DNA from: JACMLD01 sp047602295
GTDB taxonomy: Bacteria > Bacteroidota > Bacteroidia > Chitinophagales > Chitinophagaceae
Assembly: GCA_047602295.1 (NCBI GenBank)
Contig: JASGHP010000001.1
Coordinates: 1,550,001 to 1,614,000, forward strand
Length of the DNA: 64,000 nt
Reading direction: 5' to 3'
Of this stretch, positions 24,807-33,735 are shown in pieces; the first letter of the stretch is position 1, and every line of letters begins with the position of its first letter. A program made the translations under genes and the position numbers. The notes under the pieces were generated by a model. That model worked only from the letters and a program-made list of their open reading frames with translations. It did no database searches and was not told the DNA's origin.

Positions 24807-26255
24807 ATGAAACAGTTGTTATTGGTAACAGGTATTGTTTTACTGATGATGTTGCGGCTGCCGGCTCAAAACTACAAAGCTATCCAGGGGTCTTCCTATG
24901 CAGGAGGACTGGGTGTTCATAATAACCCTGCATCTATTGTGAGTGCTCCTTTCCGGTGGGACCTAACATTGTTTGGCGCACAGGCTACCAGTAGTGCCAA
25001 TGCATATACTATTTACAATTATTCCTATTTATCGTCTCCGGCCAATTCACTTTATGCTGTAGCAGGTGGGCAATATCCACGCAAAGCGAATATTAATTTA
25101 AACATCAACCTGCTGAATGCAAGAATAGCACTTAATCAAAAAAGCAGTATTGCATTTGGTGCCAACTTTAGGAGTTACAGCAATTTAAAAACGAGCGAAT
25201 ATAATTTTATTGATACGCTTTACAATGTCAGCAATTTCCTTAAAATAAATCCTGAAATCAATGATGTGAATGGCAAAGTACGAAGCAGTAGTTGGATAGA
25301 GGGCTATATCAGTTATGCACGAACATTAGCCGACAACGAATTCAGAAGGTTAAATGCTGGTATAACGGTTAGGGTAAGCCGGGGATTGTCTGGCGGCATA
25401 GCCAATGTAAACAATGTTGGTTACACCAGTAAAGTGCAAGGCGGCAATACCGTGTATACCATTAGCGATGCGAATTTTATGTACGGGTATTCTTCCAATT
25501 ACGATCGCTGGAAAAGCAGTAACTCTAACTCGCAAAACATCAATGATTTTTTTGCTTACACCGAAGGTGGTGCTTCTATTGATGCAGGCATAGAATACAT
25601 TATTAAGCCACAGGGCACTACCAGCTTTTATGACGATGAAGATTATTATGATTACGATTGGAAAATAGGGGTGTCGCTTCTTGATATTGGCGCTAACCAA
25701 TACAAATATGGTACAGAAAGCCGATTGATAACCAGTGTAAAGACCGGTGTAACCAATGATATGCTGGACAGCGCATTTACCAGGGTTAAGACTTTTAAAG
25801 AATTTAATGACAGCCTTACCGGTCTTGTAAATGGTTATGGATTAGGAGGGGCATTCACAGTGATAAACCCGATGCGGTTGGTGGCAAATATAGATCATTA
25901 TATTTCCGGCAATTTTTACATCAATGGAGAACTGTCAATTAATATCCCAATTTCTTCAATTAAGAAATCGTATTACCAGGTAAAAGATCTCAATCTTATT
26001 ACTGTAACGCCCCGCTGGGAAACCAGGCGATTTGGTTTTTATCTTCCTATACAATATAATACGCAAAGCCAACTTTGGGTAGGCGGTGCATTCAGGGCGG
26101 GTCCTTTATTGCTGGGCATTCACAATTTTGCTAACCTGTTCTCCAAAACATCTGTGCAAAATGGTGGTGGTTATATTGCGCTTACTTTCCGAGCTTCCAA
26201 AGGCACCAATGGCAAAACAGATAAAAGACTGAATTGTCCTAAATCGATTTGGTAG
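24807..26255 (+). CDS. Outer-membrane beta-barrel protein, DUF5723-like
   Basis: This 482-residue protein has a Sec signal (MKQLLLVTGIVLLMMLRLPA). The mature N-terminus AIQGSSYAGGLGVHNNPASI resembles the start of PorV/FadL-like barrels. Many amphipathic strands follow, with a final strand GGYIALTFRASKG. It fits the DUF5723 group of Bacteroidota barrel proteins. An insertion at DDEDYYDYDWK is acidic and aromatic. It follows the oxidoreductase by 19 bp and may be read from the polyketide cluster, so an envelope role for the cluster's product is conceivable but speculative. Confidence 0.7.
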   Translation: MKQLLLVTGIVLLMMLRLPAQNYKAIQGSSYAGGLGVHNNPASIVSAPFRWDLTLFGAQATSSANAYTIYNYSYLSSPANSLYAVAGGQYPRKANINLNINLLNARIALNQKSSIAFGANFRSYSNLKTSEYNFIDTLYNVSNFLKINPEINDVNGKVRSSSWIEGYISYARTLADNEFRRLNAGITVRVSRGLSGGIANVNNVGYTSKVQGGNTVYTISDANFMYGYSSNYDRWKSSNSNSQNINDFFAYTEGGASIDAGIEYIIKPQGTTSFYDDEDYYDYDWKIGVSLLDIGANQYKYGTESRLITSVKTGVTNDMLDSAFTRVKTFKEFNDSLTGLVNGYGLGGAFTVINPMRLVANIDHYISGNFYINGELSINIPISSIKKSYYQVKDLNLITVTPRWETRRFGFYLPIQYNTQSQLWVGGAFRAGPLLLGIHNFANLFSKTSVQNGGGYIALTFRASKGTNGKTDKRLNCPKSIW

Positions 26256-26301
26256 CATGCTGCTTTCATCAGGCCTTTCATGACATGGTAAAAGGTTAGG
26301 T

Positions 26302-26309
26302 TACATTTG
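26302..26309 (+). promoter_or_regulatory. Candidate -7 box before the TonB-like gene at 26363
   Basis: TACATTTG matches TAnnTTTG, 53 bp upstream of the ATG. Confidence 0.4.
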
Positions 26310-26362
26310 CGAATAAGCGAATAATTATATTATTTTGGCGCAAATTTTTAACCTTCTTTACT

Positions 26363-27139
26363 ATGAAAGTTTATCTGTTGTTTTTATTTTTTTCGATTAT
26401 TACGACAACATCTATTTGTCAGTCTTCAGGAAATGCTGGTGAAGCATTTTATATGCTAGATGCAAAAATGAAAGGAACTGATGCAGATAAAGCTGTTTAT
26501 TTCATACACGTTTTCAAGGTTCATGATAGTTGTTGGCAATTCGATACTTATAATATTTTAGGCCCAATAATCAGTTCGGAGCAATATAAAGACAATAAAG
26601 GGAGCGAAGCCGGTGGAATGTTTTGCTATTACAATAAGAAAGGTAAAGTAGACTCTAGTGGAATGTACCAGAATGGATTTCAACAAGGTTCATGGTATTT
26701 TATAAATGATACAGGACGATACTACATGCTGAAAGAATATGATGCTGGCAGGATCATTACTGTGAAAGATATTATTAAGATAGATTCAATTAGAAAACTA
26801 GAAGAAGCAAATAAAACTATCAAACCAGATAGTACAGAAAAAGAAGCAGATTTTGTAGGTGGTCAATCCCGTTGGATATACTACCTGGGCAAACACATGG
26901 TTTATCCTGAACGGGCATTGAAAGCAGATAAACAAGGAACCGTTGTTGTACAATTTATTATAGATGAGGATGGCAATGTTACTTATCCAGAAATCGTTCG
27001 ATCTGTGGAATATTCACTTGATCAGGAAGCCATAAGGCTAATTAAGAATTCCCCCACCTGGATTCCCGGAGAAAAAAATGGGAAGAAAGTGAAATCTTAT
27101 AAGATGCAGCCAATAACATTTAAGTTCGAGGCAAACTAA
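26363..27139 (+). CDS. Secreted TonB C-terminal-domain protein with MORN-like segment
   Basis: A 258-residue protein. After a signal (MKVYLLFLFFSIITTTSICQ) the middle has KKGKVDSSGMYQNGFQQGSW, a MORN/YwqK-like repeat unit found in Bacteroidota surface proteins. The C-terminal 80 residues are a TonB_C domain: VVVQFIIDEDGNVTYPEIVR, then LDQEAIRLIKNSPTWIPGEK and VKSYKMQPITFKFE. It lacks the usual single N-terminal transmembrane helix plus Pro-rich linker, so it may not be an energy transducer. It may instead bind TonB-box proteins from the periplasm. The two-domain layout is common in this phylum but of unknown function. Confidence 0.8.
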   Translation: MKVYLLFLFFSIITTTSICQSSGNAGEAFYMLDAKMKGTDADKAVYFIHVFKVHDSCWQFDTYNILGPIISSEQYKDNKGSEAGGMFCYYNKKGKVDSSGMYQNGFQQGSWYFINDTGRYYMLKEYDAGRIITVKDIIKIDSIRKLEEANKTIKPDSTEKEADFVGGQSRWIYYLGKHMVYPERALKADKQGTVVVQFIIDEDGNVTYPEIVRSVEYSLDQEAIRLIKNSPTWIPGEKNGKKVKSYKMQPITFKFEAN

Positions 27140-27150
27140 TTTTCAATAAG

Positions 27151-27182
27151 TTTTGAAAATTCAGAAATTGCCTTTATCTTTG
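27151..27182 (+). promoter_or_regulatory. Promoter of the GbsR/MarR regulator gene
   Basis: TTTTG at 27151-27155 and TATCTTTG at 27175-27182 are separated by 19 bases, matching the Bacteroidota -33/-7 arrangement. The ATG follows at 27199. Confidence 0.6.
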
Positions 27183-27198
27183 GGTAAAGAAAGCAGCC

Positions 27199-27705
27199 AT
27201 GAAACTTACAGAAGCCAAATTACAGTTTATTGCATCGTGGGGGGCATTTGGCACACATTGGGGCATTAACCGCACCATGGCCCAGATACATGCTTTGCTG
27301 ATGATAAGCGCAGAGCCTTTGAACCAGGATGACATAATGGAGCAATTGAACATCAGCAGGGGGAACGTAAACATGAACATCCGTGAACTGATAGATTGGG
27401 CATTGGTAGACAGAGTGATTGTGCCGGGAGAACGAAAAGAATACTTTAGTGCTGAAAAAGATATCTGGAAAGTGGCAAGGCTGATCATTAAGGAAAGAAA
27501 GAAACGTGAGCTGGACCCCATGCTGAAACTGATGGAGCAATTAAAAGAAGTAGAAGGCGATAAGAAGGATAAAAATGTAAAACAGTTTGTAGATACGGTT
27601 ACAGGCATAAAAAAATTTGGTGAGCAGGCAGATAAAATGCTGGACGTAATGATAAAAGCAGATGAAAACTGGTTTGTGGGCAGTTTGATGAAGTTCTTTA
27701 AATAA
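27199..27705 (+). CDS. GbsR/MarR-type transcriptional regulator
   Basis: A 168-residue DNA-binding protein. The winged-helix part (residues about 20-95) contains WGINRTMAQIHALLMISAEP, then LNQDDIMEQLNISRGNVNMN, a clear helix-turn-helix, and a wing VDRVIVPGERKEYF. A helical C-terminus (ELDPMLKLMEQLKEVEGDKK) provides dimerisation. GbsR-like proteins repress osmoprotectant genes in Bacillus; in Bacteroidota the family is broader. It precedes the TIGR01777 epimerase and DCC-type protein on the same strand and could control them. The opposite-strand frames here are shadows. Confidence 0.9.
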   Translation: MKLTEAKLQFIASWGAFGTHWGINRTMAQIHALLMISAEPLNQDDIMEQLNISRGNVNMNIRELIDWALVDRVIVPGERKEYFSAEKDIWKVARLIIKERKKRELDPMLKLMEQLKEVEGDKKDKNVKQFVDTVTGIKKFGEQADKMLDVMIKADENWFVGSLMKFFK

Positions 27706-27822
27706 GAAAGCAACTAGATATCGTTCTTATAAATTAAGCTGTGTAACAACAGCTTTTATTTGAGTCTAAACTTTCATTATTTTCTGAAAATTTAGAATTT
27801 ATATAAAATAAAATTGCTGGTT

Positions 27823-28809
27823 ATGAAAAATAAAAAGATAATTATTGCTGGTGGCACCGGATTTATTGGGCAGGCATTAGCGGCTTATTTTGGTAAGGAG
27901 AATAATATTGTTGTATTAAGCAGGCAGGCAGTTGTTAGTCACAATAATGCTTATGCAAACGAATTGCTGCTTCCAACGCATGGTTATAATATTACTTACC
28001 GTCGCTGGGACGGTCAACACCAGGAAAAACATTGGACAAATGAATTTGAGGGGGCTGATATAGTGATTAACCTGGCTGGCAAATCTGTTAACTGCCGATA
28101 TAATGAAAAGAATAAACAGGAAATTTTTAGTAGCAGGGTAAATGCTACCAAAGCAATAGGCGAGGCCATAAGAAATTGTGTAAACCCGCCAACATTATGG
28201 ATTAATGCAGCTTCTGCTACTATCTACAGGCATGCAACAGACAGGCCACAGGATGAATACAATGGTGAATTTCACAATGATTTTTCTGTACAGGTATGCC
28301 AGTTGTGGGAAAAGACTTTTGAAGAGGAGCATGTGCCAGCTACCAGGAAAGTGGCATTAAGAACTGCCATTACATTGGGTAATGGTGGTGTAATGATTCC
28401 TTATTTCAATTTATTAAAATTTGCCCTCGGCGGAAAACAGGGTAGCGGTAGGCAAATGTATAGCTGGGTGCATATAGAAGATGTTTGCCGCCTGGTAGAG
28501 TGGATATATGATCATAAAGAGATGGAAGGTGTTTACAATTGTGCGGCACCCAATCCTGTAACAAATAGTTTTTTTATGCAAACATTGCGTAAAGTAACCG
28601 GCCACAAAATTGGCTTGCCTGCATATGAGTGGATGTTGGGCATTGGCGCAAAAATAATTGGTACTGAAAAAGAATTGCTGTTAAAAAGCAGGTGGGTATT
28701 GCCTACCCGGTTGCTTCAAACTGGTTTTACATTCAGGTTTGCATACCTGCAAGATGGCATAAGAGATATTGTAAGCAGAACTGAAAGAAAGAAGTATCAT
28801 TTGTTTTAA
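27823..28809 (+). CDS. TIGR01777 family NAD(P)-dependent epimerase/oxidoreductase
   Basis: A 328-residue extended short-chain dehydrogenase. The Rossmann motif is IIIAGGTGFIGQALAAYF (residues 6-23), followed by GADIVINLAGKSVNCRY (about 72-88). The late YSWVHIEDVCRLVEWI block and a C-terminal DUF1731-like region (LLKSRWVLPTRLLQTGFTFR) are typical of TIGR01777 proteins. The start is the ATG at 27823; a TTG nine bases earlier is possible. Its reaction is unknown. Next to a GbsR/MarR gene and a DCC-family gene, it may belong to a small stress or envelope operon. Confidence 0.9.
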   Translation: MKNKKIIIAGGTGFIGQALAAYFGKENNIVVLSRQAVVSHNNAYANELLLPTHGYNITYRRWDGQHQEKHWTNEFEGADIVINLAGKSVNCRYNEKNKQEIFSSRVNATKAIGEAIRNCVNPPTLWINAASATIYRHATDRPQDEYNGEFHNDFSVQVCQLWEKTFEEEHVPATRKVALRTAITLGNGGVMIPYFNLLKFALGGKQGSGRQMYSWVHIEDVCRLVEWIYDHKEMEGVYNCAAPNPVTNSFFMQTLRKVTGHKIGLPAYEWMLGIGAKIIGTEKELLLKSRWVLPTRLLQTGFTFRFAYLQDGIRDIVSRTERKKYHLF

Positions 28810-28822
28810 AACAATCCATAAA

Positions 28823-28830
28823 CAAAGGAG
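28823..28830 (+). promoter_or_regulatory. Strong Shine-Dalgarno site of the DCC gene
   Basis: AAAGGAGG with a five-base spacer to ATG 28836. It supports that start and is a rare strong site in this window. Confidence 0.7.
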
Positions 28831-28835
28831 GTTTT

Positions 28836-29654
28836 ATGCCTGGTAAAATACTTGTATACGATGATAACTGCCCGCTCTGCAGTTGGTATTCTTCTCTTTT
28901 TGTTAGATACGAATTCCTGGAAAAAGAAGGAAGAGTGCCGTTTTCAGCTATAGATCCGGCATTGCTTTCAAGCATTGATTTTAATCGTAGCCGCAATGAA
29001 ATTCCATTATTGAATACAAGCACCGGACAGGTGCAATACGGTATAGACGCTTTATTAGAATTATTGTCGCAAAAATGGAGCTGGATAAAACATGCAGGCA
29101 ATGCACAACCTTTGAATTGGCTATTAAGAAAATTATACAAATTCATTTCCTACAACCGGAAAGTAATTGTGGCAAAGAAATGTGGAACAGGCAAAATTGA
29201 TTGTGCGCCTGATTATAATGGCGTATATCGTTATGCTTTTATTCTTTTTATATGGTTATTAAATAGTTTTTTGTTTTCTGGAATAGTAAGTCATGCAATT
29301 GTCTTGTTTCATTTACCTGGAATTCGCGGTTTGCATTTTTATGGTATTGCCGCAATATTTTTATTGCTGAATATTTTAATGGGGTTTGCTTTTAAAAAGC
29401 AGATAGCTGCAGAATACCTTGCCCAGCTAGGAGTATCTTCTTTAATTATCAGCTTAATTCTATTCACCTCCCTCTCTATTTTCTCAAACAAAATAGTAGT
29501 GCTTACTTTCTGCTGCCTGGCATTGATTGCAGGCGCCAGGGAATATATACGCAGGATGCAATACGCTGGTGTGCTTGAATGCCGGCCATCTATTGCCGGT
29601 GCTAATATAATATCGGGTTTGATAGTGATTTTATCTTTGGCAGGGCTGCTTTAA
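28836..29654 (+). CDS. DCC family (DUF393) protein with membrane C-terminus
   Basis: A 272-residue protein. The N-terminal 130 residues are a thioredoxin-fold DCC domain with the signature YDDNCPLCSWYSSLF (CxxC at about residue 13-16) and a conserved HAGNAQPLNWLLRKLYKFIS stretch. The remaining part has five hydrophobic segments (from about 133 on). The RBS AAAGGAGG five bases before the ATG is near-perfect, unusual in Bacteroidota, where initiation rarely uses a strong Shine-Dalgarno. Twenty-six bases separate it from the epimerase. Thiol-disulfide activity is a family guess; the membrane portion is of unknown function. Confidence 0.8.
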   Translation: MPGKILVYDDNCPLCSWYSSLFVRYEFLEKEGRVPFSAIDPALLSSIDFNRSRNEIPLLNTSTGQVQYGIDALLELLSQKWSWIKHAGNAQPLNWLLRKLYKFISYNRKVIVAKKCGTGKIDCAPDYNGVYRYAFILFIWLLNSFLFSGIVSHAIVLFHLPGIRGLHFYGIAAIFLLLNILMGFAFKKQIAAEYLAQLGVSSLIISLILFTSLSIFSNKIVVLTFCCLALIAGAREYIRRMQYAGVLECRPSIAGANIISGLIVILSLAGLL

Positions 29655-29699
29655 TTAATTTACCAGGCCGTTATGCTTTCATCTCAACAAAAGCAGGCG

Positions 29700-29707
29700 T
29701 ACATTTG
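29700..29707 (+). promoter_or_regulatory. Candidate -7 box before the CoA-binding gene
   Basis: TACATTTG fits TAnnTTTG, 24 bp upstream of the ATG at 29732. Confidence 0.45.
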
Positions 29708-29731
29708 TAATAGTAAAGAGAATCAATAGTT

Positions 29732-30103
29732 ATGGCCAATCAATCCAAAAAAACAGTTGTTTTAGGTGCTTCTTCAAACCCCGAACGCTACAGTAATCTC
29801 GCCATTAATAAGTTAAGGGCCAATAACCACCCGGTAATTGCAATAGGAAAAAAGACAGCCCGTGTTGCAGATGTAGAGGTACAAACTGATCAGCCATCAG
29901 CTAATGATGTAGATACGGTTACATTGTATATAAATGCTGAACATCAAAAAGAGTATTACGACTACATATTATCCCTTAAGCCAAAGCGCATCATTTTTAA
30001 TCCTGGTGCTGAAAACCCTGAGCTGGAACAGTTGGCAAAGGATCATCAAATAAAGCCAATGGAAGCGTGTACGTTGGTTTTGCTAAGCACAGGCCAATTT
30101 TAA
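29732..30103 (+). CDS. CoA-binding domain protein
   Basis: A 123-residue single Rossmann-like domain of the CoA_binding_2 type. It has KKTVVLGASSNPERYSNLAI (residues 6-25) with the nucleotide loop GASSNPERYS, and FNPGAENPELEQLAKDHQIK (about 90-109). The family occurs in all bacteria as a free-standing protein binding CoA or a related cofactor, role unknown. It is monocistronic by spacing. Confidence 0.85.
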   Translation: MANQSKKTVVLGASSNPERYSNLAINKLRANNHPVIAIGKKTARVADVEVQTDQPSANDVDTVTLYINAEHQKEYYDYILSLKPKRIIFNPGAENPELEQLAKDHQIKPMEACTLVLLSTGQF

Positions 30104-30227
30104 ACGCCGAAAAGCAATTTTTTCTACTTATTATCGTTTCTATTGCATGCAACTGCTGATCAAGTTGTATTGTTGATCGTACCCTTCCTGAACTCTTTTA
30201 TCCAAATCCTTTAAAAACGTTTTGTTT

Positions 30228-30686
30228 ATGAAATCCCTGTCCCTGTACAGCAGTATTATCTGCTTGCTGTTTACGCTTGCGGCGCATAGCCAGTCTGAAC
30301 CGCCGATCAATCAACGCCCCACAGAAAAGCCTTCCCTTTTCAATTTATTGCCAGAAAAAATAAGCTGCTCCGAAACAGCGCTACGCAATATTTTTTCTAT
30401 GCAGCTTAACAATACTGTTTCTGTTGAATTATCTCAATTTCTAAAAATAGAAGGTGCTGTTATTGCTAAAGTAGCGGTGTCTGCAGATCAATTAAGCATT
30501 AATATACGTTGCAGCAATTATAAAAATGCCTTGCTGAACATTTCCCGCATTACAGAAGCAGATGGGCATTATACTTATATAGGCCGAATGGTAAATCCTC
30601 AACAAGGTGATGTGCTGTTATTGTGGCAGGAGAATGGCCAGTATTCCCTCATAAAACAAAAGCAACTGCTTACAATGGTAGAGTAA
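30228..30686 (+). CDS. Small secreted protein of unknown function
   Basis: A 152-residue protein with a Sec signal (MKSLSLYSSIICLLFTLAAH, then SQS). The mature part has a segment around FNLLPEKISCSETALRNIFS and short strands, ending LWQENGQYSLIKQKQLLTMV. It directly precedes the secreted metalloprotease gene (36-bp gap). A chaperone or inhibitor of that protease is one possibility, but only position supports this. An in-frame TTG two codons earlier is less likely. Confidence 0.6.
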   Translation: MKSLSLYSSIICLLFTLAAHSQSEPPINQRPTEKPSLFNLLPEKISCSETALRNIFSMQLNNTVSVELSQFLKIEGAVIAKVAVSADQLSINIRCSNYKNALLNISRITEADGHYTYIGRMVNPQQGDVLLLWQENGQYSLIKQKQLLTMVE

Positions 30687-30722
30687 ATATTAATCCTGTA
30701 CTTCTTATCACACCCTAACCAA

Positions 30723-32303
30723 ATGAAAACGCTTCAATATTGTTTATTGATTTTATTTACCTGCATGCTGCAAACTGTTGTTGCGCAAGTTCCAAAGCTC
30801 AGCAGTTATCCTGCTGCCACGGCTACAGTGTTTATAGATTTCGACGGACAATATGTAAGCGGTACTGCATGGAATATGAGTGGCGATATTAATGCCGCTG
30901 CTGCAACTTTAAGTAATGCTGATATTACAGAGATATTTAATCGCGTTGCAGAAGATTATCGGCCTTTCAATCTTAATGTTACAACTGATTCAACCGTTTA
31001 TTGGTCGGCTCCTAAAAAAAATCGTATACGCATTATCGTTACACCTACTTCACAATGGTATGGAATGTCTGGTGGTGTAGCATACGTTGGTTCTTTTTTA
31101 TGGGGAGATAATACGCCGGCTTGGGTATTCTCTACTTTGCTGGGTAACAGGCCTAAATGGGTAGCAGAAGCTATCTCGCATGAAGCCGGCCATACGTTAG
31201 GATTGCAACACCAAAGCGTGTATGATGCGGGATGCAATAAAACAGCAGAGTACAGTACAGGGCTTGGTACTGGTGAAATTGGCTGGGCACCTATCATGGG
31301 AGCAGGCTATTACCAAAACCATACTACCTGGCAGGTTGGACCAAATACCATTGGTTGCAATAGCATACAAAATGATTTTGACATCATTAAAACAAAAAAT
31401 GGTTTCGGGCTGCGTGCAGATGATCATGGAGATGATATTACTACTGCTACCAGTATAAATTTATTTGCAGACGCATTTACTGTAAGTGGTCTTGTTAATA
31501 CGGCTGCCGATGTAGATGTTTTTAAATTGCCCATCAGCAGCACTACTTTTTTACACCTAAGCGCCATTCCGCAAAACGTTGGCACTGGTGATGATGGCGC
31601 AAATGTTGACATAAAGATATCGCTGATGAATGGCAGCGATACTATAAATAGTTATAACCCCTCAACCCTCCTAAACGCCGGTGTTGATACCAACCTCAAT
31701 GCCGGCACTTATTATCTTGTTATTGATGGAGTGGGCAATATGTATCACAATGATGAGGGTAGCATCGGGCTTTATACTATTACGGGCAATATTTTATCGG
31801 TACTGCCAATTACAAACTTTAATTTCAGCGGAAAAGTTATCAATGATAAACACCAACTTTCATGGATGTTGCAAACAGATGAATCAGTTAAAGAGCTGGT
31901 GCTGGAGACTTCTACTGATGCGATACACTTCAGTACTTTAGCAACACTCAGTCCTTCCATCAACACATATTCATGGCAGCCAATTATTGCGGGAACGAAT
32001 TATTACAGGCTGCGTGCCATTACAAACAACAATGCGAAAGGTTTTATTTCAAATACTATTTCATTGCAAAACAAAAGCAACACTGCTGTTGTGCAAGTGA
32101 TGAATAGTAATGCAACAGGAATAAACCTGCAAAGCAGTGGCGATTTTAATTACCAATTGTTTACCATGAACGGCCAAATGCTGGCCAGTGGCAGGTTGCG
32201 TGCAGGCGCTAACCAATTGCCTGTACAAGGCGCAACAGGTGTTTTATTGCTTCATTGCAGCAATAGCAGCTGCGCTTTCACCCAAAAATTAATCAAACAA
32301 TAA
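30723..32303 (+). CDS. Secreted metzincin-type zinc protease with T9SS tail
   Basis: A 526-residue secreted protein. Signal MKTLQYCLLILFTCMLQTVV. The catalytic centre is HEAGHTLGLQHQ (about 157-168), an HExxHxxGxxH zinc site, followed by the Met-turn APIMGAGYY (about 190-198). This combination defines a metzincin. A pre-peptidase C-like beta domain follows (residues about 250-350, with VDVFKLPISS and AGTYYLVIDG). A T9SS sorting tail ends in FTQKLIKQ. It is probably exported to the surface through the type IX system of which PorT (34663) is a part. Substrate unknown. Confidence 0.88.
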   Translation: MKTLQYCLLILFTCMLQTVVAQVPKLSSYPAATATVFIDFDGQYVSGTAWNMSGDINAAAATLSNADITEIFNRVAEDYRPFNLNVTTDSTVYWSAPKKNRIRIIVTPTSQWYGMSGGVAYVGSFLWGDNTPAWVFSTLLGNRPKWVAEAISHEAGHTLGLQHQSVYDAGCNKTAEYSTGLGTGEIGWAPIMGAGYYQNHTTWQVGPNTIGCNSIQNDFDIIKTKNGFGLRADDHGDDITTATSINLFADAFTVSGLVNTAADVDVFKLPISSTTFLHLSAIPQNVGTGDDGANVDIKISLMNGSDTINSYNPSTLLNAGVDTNLNAGTYYLVIDGVGNMYHNDEGSIGLYTITGNILSVLPITNFNFSGKVINDKHQLSWMLQTDESVKELVLETSTDAIHFSTLATLSPSINTYSWQPIIAGTNYYRLRAITNNNAKGFISNTISLQNKSNTAVVQVMNSNATGINLQSSGDFNYQLFTMNGQMLASGRLRAGANQLPVQGATGVLLLHCSNSSCAFTQKLIKQ

Positions 32304-32362
32304 CTGCGGGGGCTTGTTTTATTTAAATGGTTTCTTCGTAAATTCGGAAAACCCATTTAAAT

Positions 32363-32836
32363 ATGATCTGGAGAAAATTTAATGGCGACCCGCTTGATCT
32401 ACCCATCAAGCAAGCTGTTGAAAACACCATTGCCCGTGAAAGCAACAAAGGCTATCACTTAAAAGTTTGCATTGGTACAGACAGCCAGGTAAAAGGCAGC
32501 GATACAGAATTTGCTACCGTAATTGTTTTTTTACGTGAGGGACATGGAGGTTTTATGTTCATTCACAATGAAAAAACAAAAACAAAATTCAGCATTAAAG
32601 AAAGGATGCTGGTAGAAGTGGCAAAGAGTATTGAGATTGCGTATGAGCTCTGCCCATTGTTTACAAAATATGATGTAGACATGGAAGTGCATGCAGACAT
32701 TAATACGAATCCACATTTTAAAAGCAACGATGCCCTTAAAGAAGCCATGGGCTATATACTGGGTATGGGCTTTGCTTTTAAAGCCAAGCCAGAAGCTTTT
32801 GCCAGCAGCAGCTGTGCCAACAAAATAGTTAACTAA
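32363..32836 (+). CDS. YkuK-like RNase H-fold protein (DUF458)
   Basis: A 157-residue cytoplasmic protein. Motifs KVCIGTDSQVKG (about 34-45) and DMEVHADINTNPHFKS (about 112-127) carry conserved aspartates in an RNase H-like arrangement, and AFASSSCANKIVN closes the family pattern. DUF458/YkuK proteins are small conserved proteins of unknown activity. A strong terminator follows at once. Confidence 0.88.
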   Translation: MIWRKFNGDPLDLPIKQAVENTIARESNKGYHLKVCIGTDSQVKGSDTEFATVIVFLREGHGGFMFIHNEKTKTKFSIKERMLVEVAKSIEIAYELCPLFTKYDVDMEVHADINTNPHFKSNDALKEAMGYILGMGFAFKAKPEAFASSSCANKIVN

Positions 32837-32862
32837 ACCCTTCATATGCTGAAGGGTTTTTT
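32835..32862 (+). terminator. Terminator after the YkuK-like gene
   Basis: AAACCCTTCA-TATGC-TGAAGGGTTT, a ten-base stem, ends in six T and overlaps the stop codon region. Confidence 0.9.
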
Positions 32863-32913
32863 AATGTGCAAACGGTGCTCCCGCACTGTTCATGGAATTG
32901 TCACCCCAAGAGG

Positions 32914-33110
32914 AAATTAATAATTCATAATTAGTAATTAATAATTGGGCTCGTTGAGTTGTTAATTACCAAAAAAAATTTTTAGAAGAGGATGTTGCCT
33001 GAATAATTAATAGTTAGGCTTGCTGAATTGTGAATAGATCAACGATTCCTTTAGTTGAAAAAATTGTAGCAAAAGAATTACTAATTATTAATTCCTAATT
33101 GCTAATTAAA
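32914..33110. repeat. AATTA-word inverted repeat between the YkuK gene and engB
   Basis: The left arm (32914-32946) is built of AATTAATAATTCATAATTAG-like words. The right arm (33076-33110) is GAATTACTAATTATTAATTC-like, its approximate reverse complement. About 130 bp lie between. A long imperfect hairpin or cruciform is possible. The right arm runs into the end of engB. Confidence 0.7.
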
Positions 33111-33721
33111 GCTTTCTTTCTTTCGCAAATGCCTCATTGGTTTCTCCAATAAATTGCAGCACTTTATCACGCCCCAGTTTTTTAACAGCACTGGTTACAT
33201 AATGAGCAGGCAGAAACTCCCATTCTTTGCGCATAGCATTTAAAAACGCTTTTACATTGGCAGCTACTACACGTTGTGTTTCTTTATCTGCTTTGGTAAA
33301 AATTAGTGAGAAGGGGATTTCCCATTTGCCCAATTGATTCACAAAATCAAGAATCAATTTTTTGAGGTTCGTGACGGCTGTCAATCAATACAAAAATGTT
33401 GACAAGGTTTTCTCTTTTGCGCAGGTAGTTTTCAATCATTTGCTCCCAGCGGTTTCTATCGCGTTGAGACACTTTAGCAAAACCGTATCCCGGCAAGTCT
33501 ACAATGTACCAGCTTTTATTAATGATGAAGTGATTTATCAACTGCGTTTTCCCTGGCGTGCCGGATGTCTTGGCGAGCTTCTGGTTATTGCACAGCATAT
33601 TAATAATAGAGCTCTTGCCCACATTGCTGCGGCCAATAAAAGCGTATTCAGGTTTATCCGGCTTAGGGCATTGTGTATAATCGGCGCTGCTGATAAGATA
33701 TTCCGCAGAAGTAATTTCCAT
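33106..33721 (-). pseudogene. engB: Ribosome-biogenesis GTPase EngB (YsxC), single-base frameshift
   Basis: EngB/YsxC is a cytoplasmic GTPase needed for large ribosomal subunit assembly. The 5' part (start 33721) has the P-loop GRSNVGKS (about 29-36), TPGKTQLINHF and DLPGYGFAK. It runs to NIFVLIDSRHEPQKID and then stops in TGA. The rest, in another frame, reads LDFVNQLGKWEIPFSLIFTK with ADKE, carrying the G4 TKAD motif, and ends near 33106 with a normal C-terminus. Restoring one base near 33352-33363, next to a run of six T, gives a full-length protein of about 204 residues. EngB is usually essential, so this is either a sequence error, an inactivated gene with a second copy elsewhere, or slippage on the homopolymer. 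Confidence 0.85.
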
Positions 33722-33735
33722 GCCGCGAAGTTAAA

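Noticed and set aside
27174..27713. Open frames on the minus strand opposite the GbsR/MarR gene
   Set aside because: The plus-strand frame has a clear winged-helix pattern and a promoter; the opposite frames are low-complexity Ser/Phe-rich shadows.
33345..33370. Programmed ribosomal frameshift in engB
   Set aside because: I see no clear slippery heptamer with a stimulatory structure; sequence error or homopolymer slippage is simpler.
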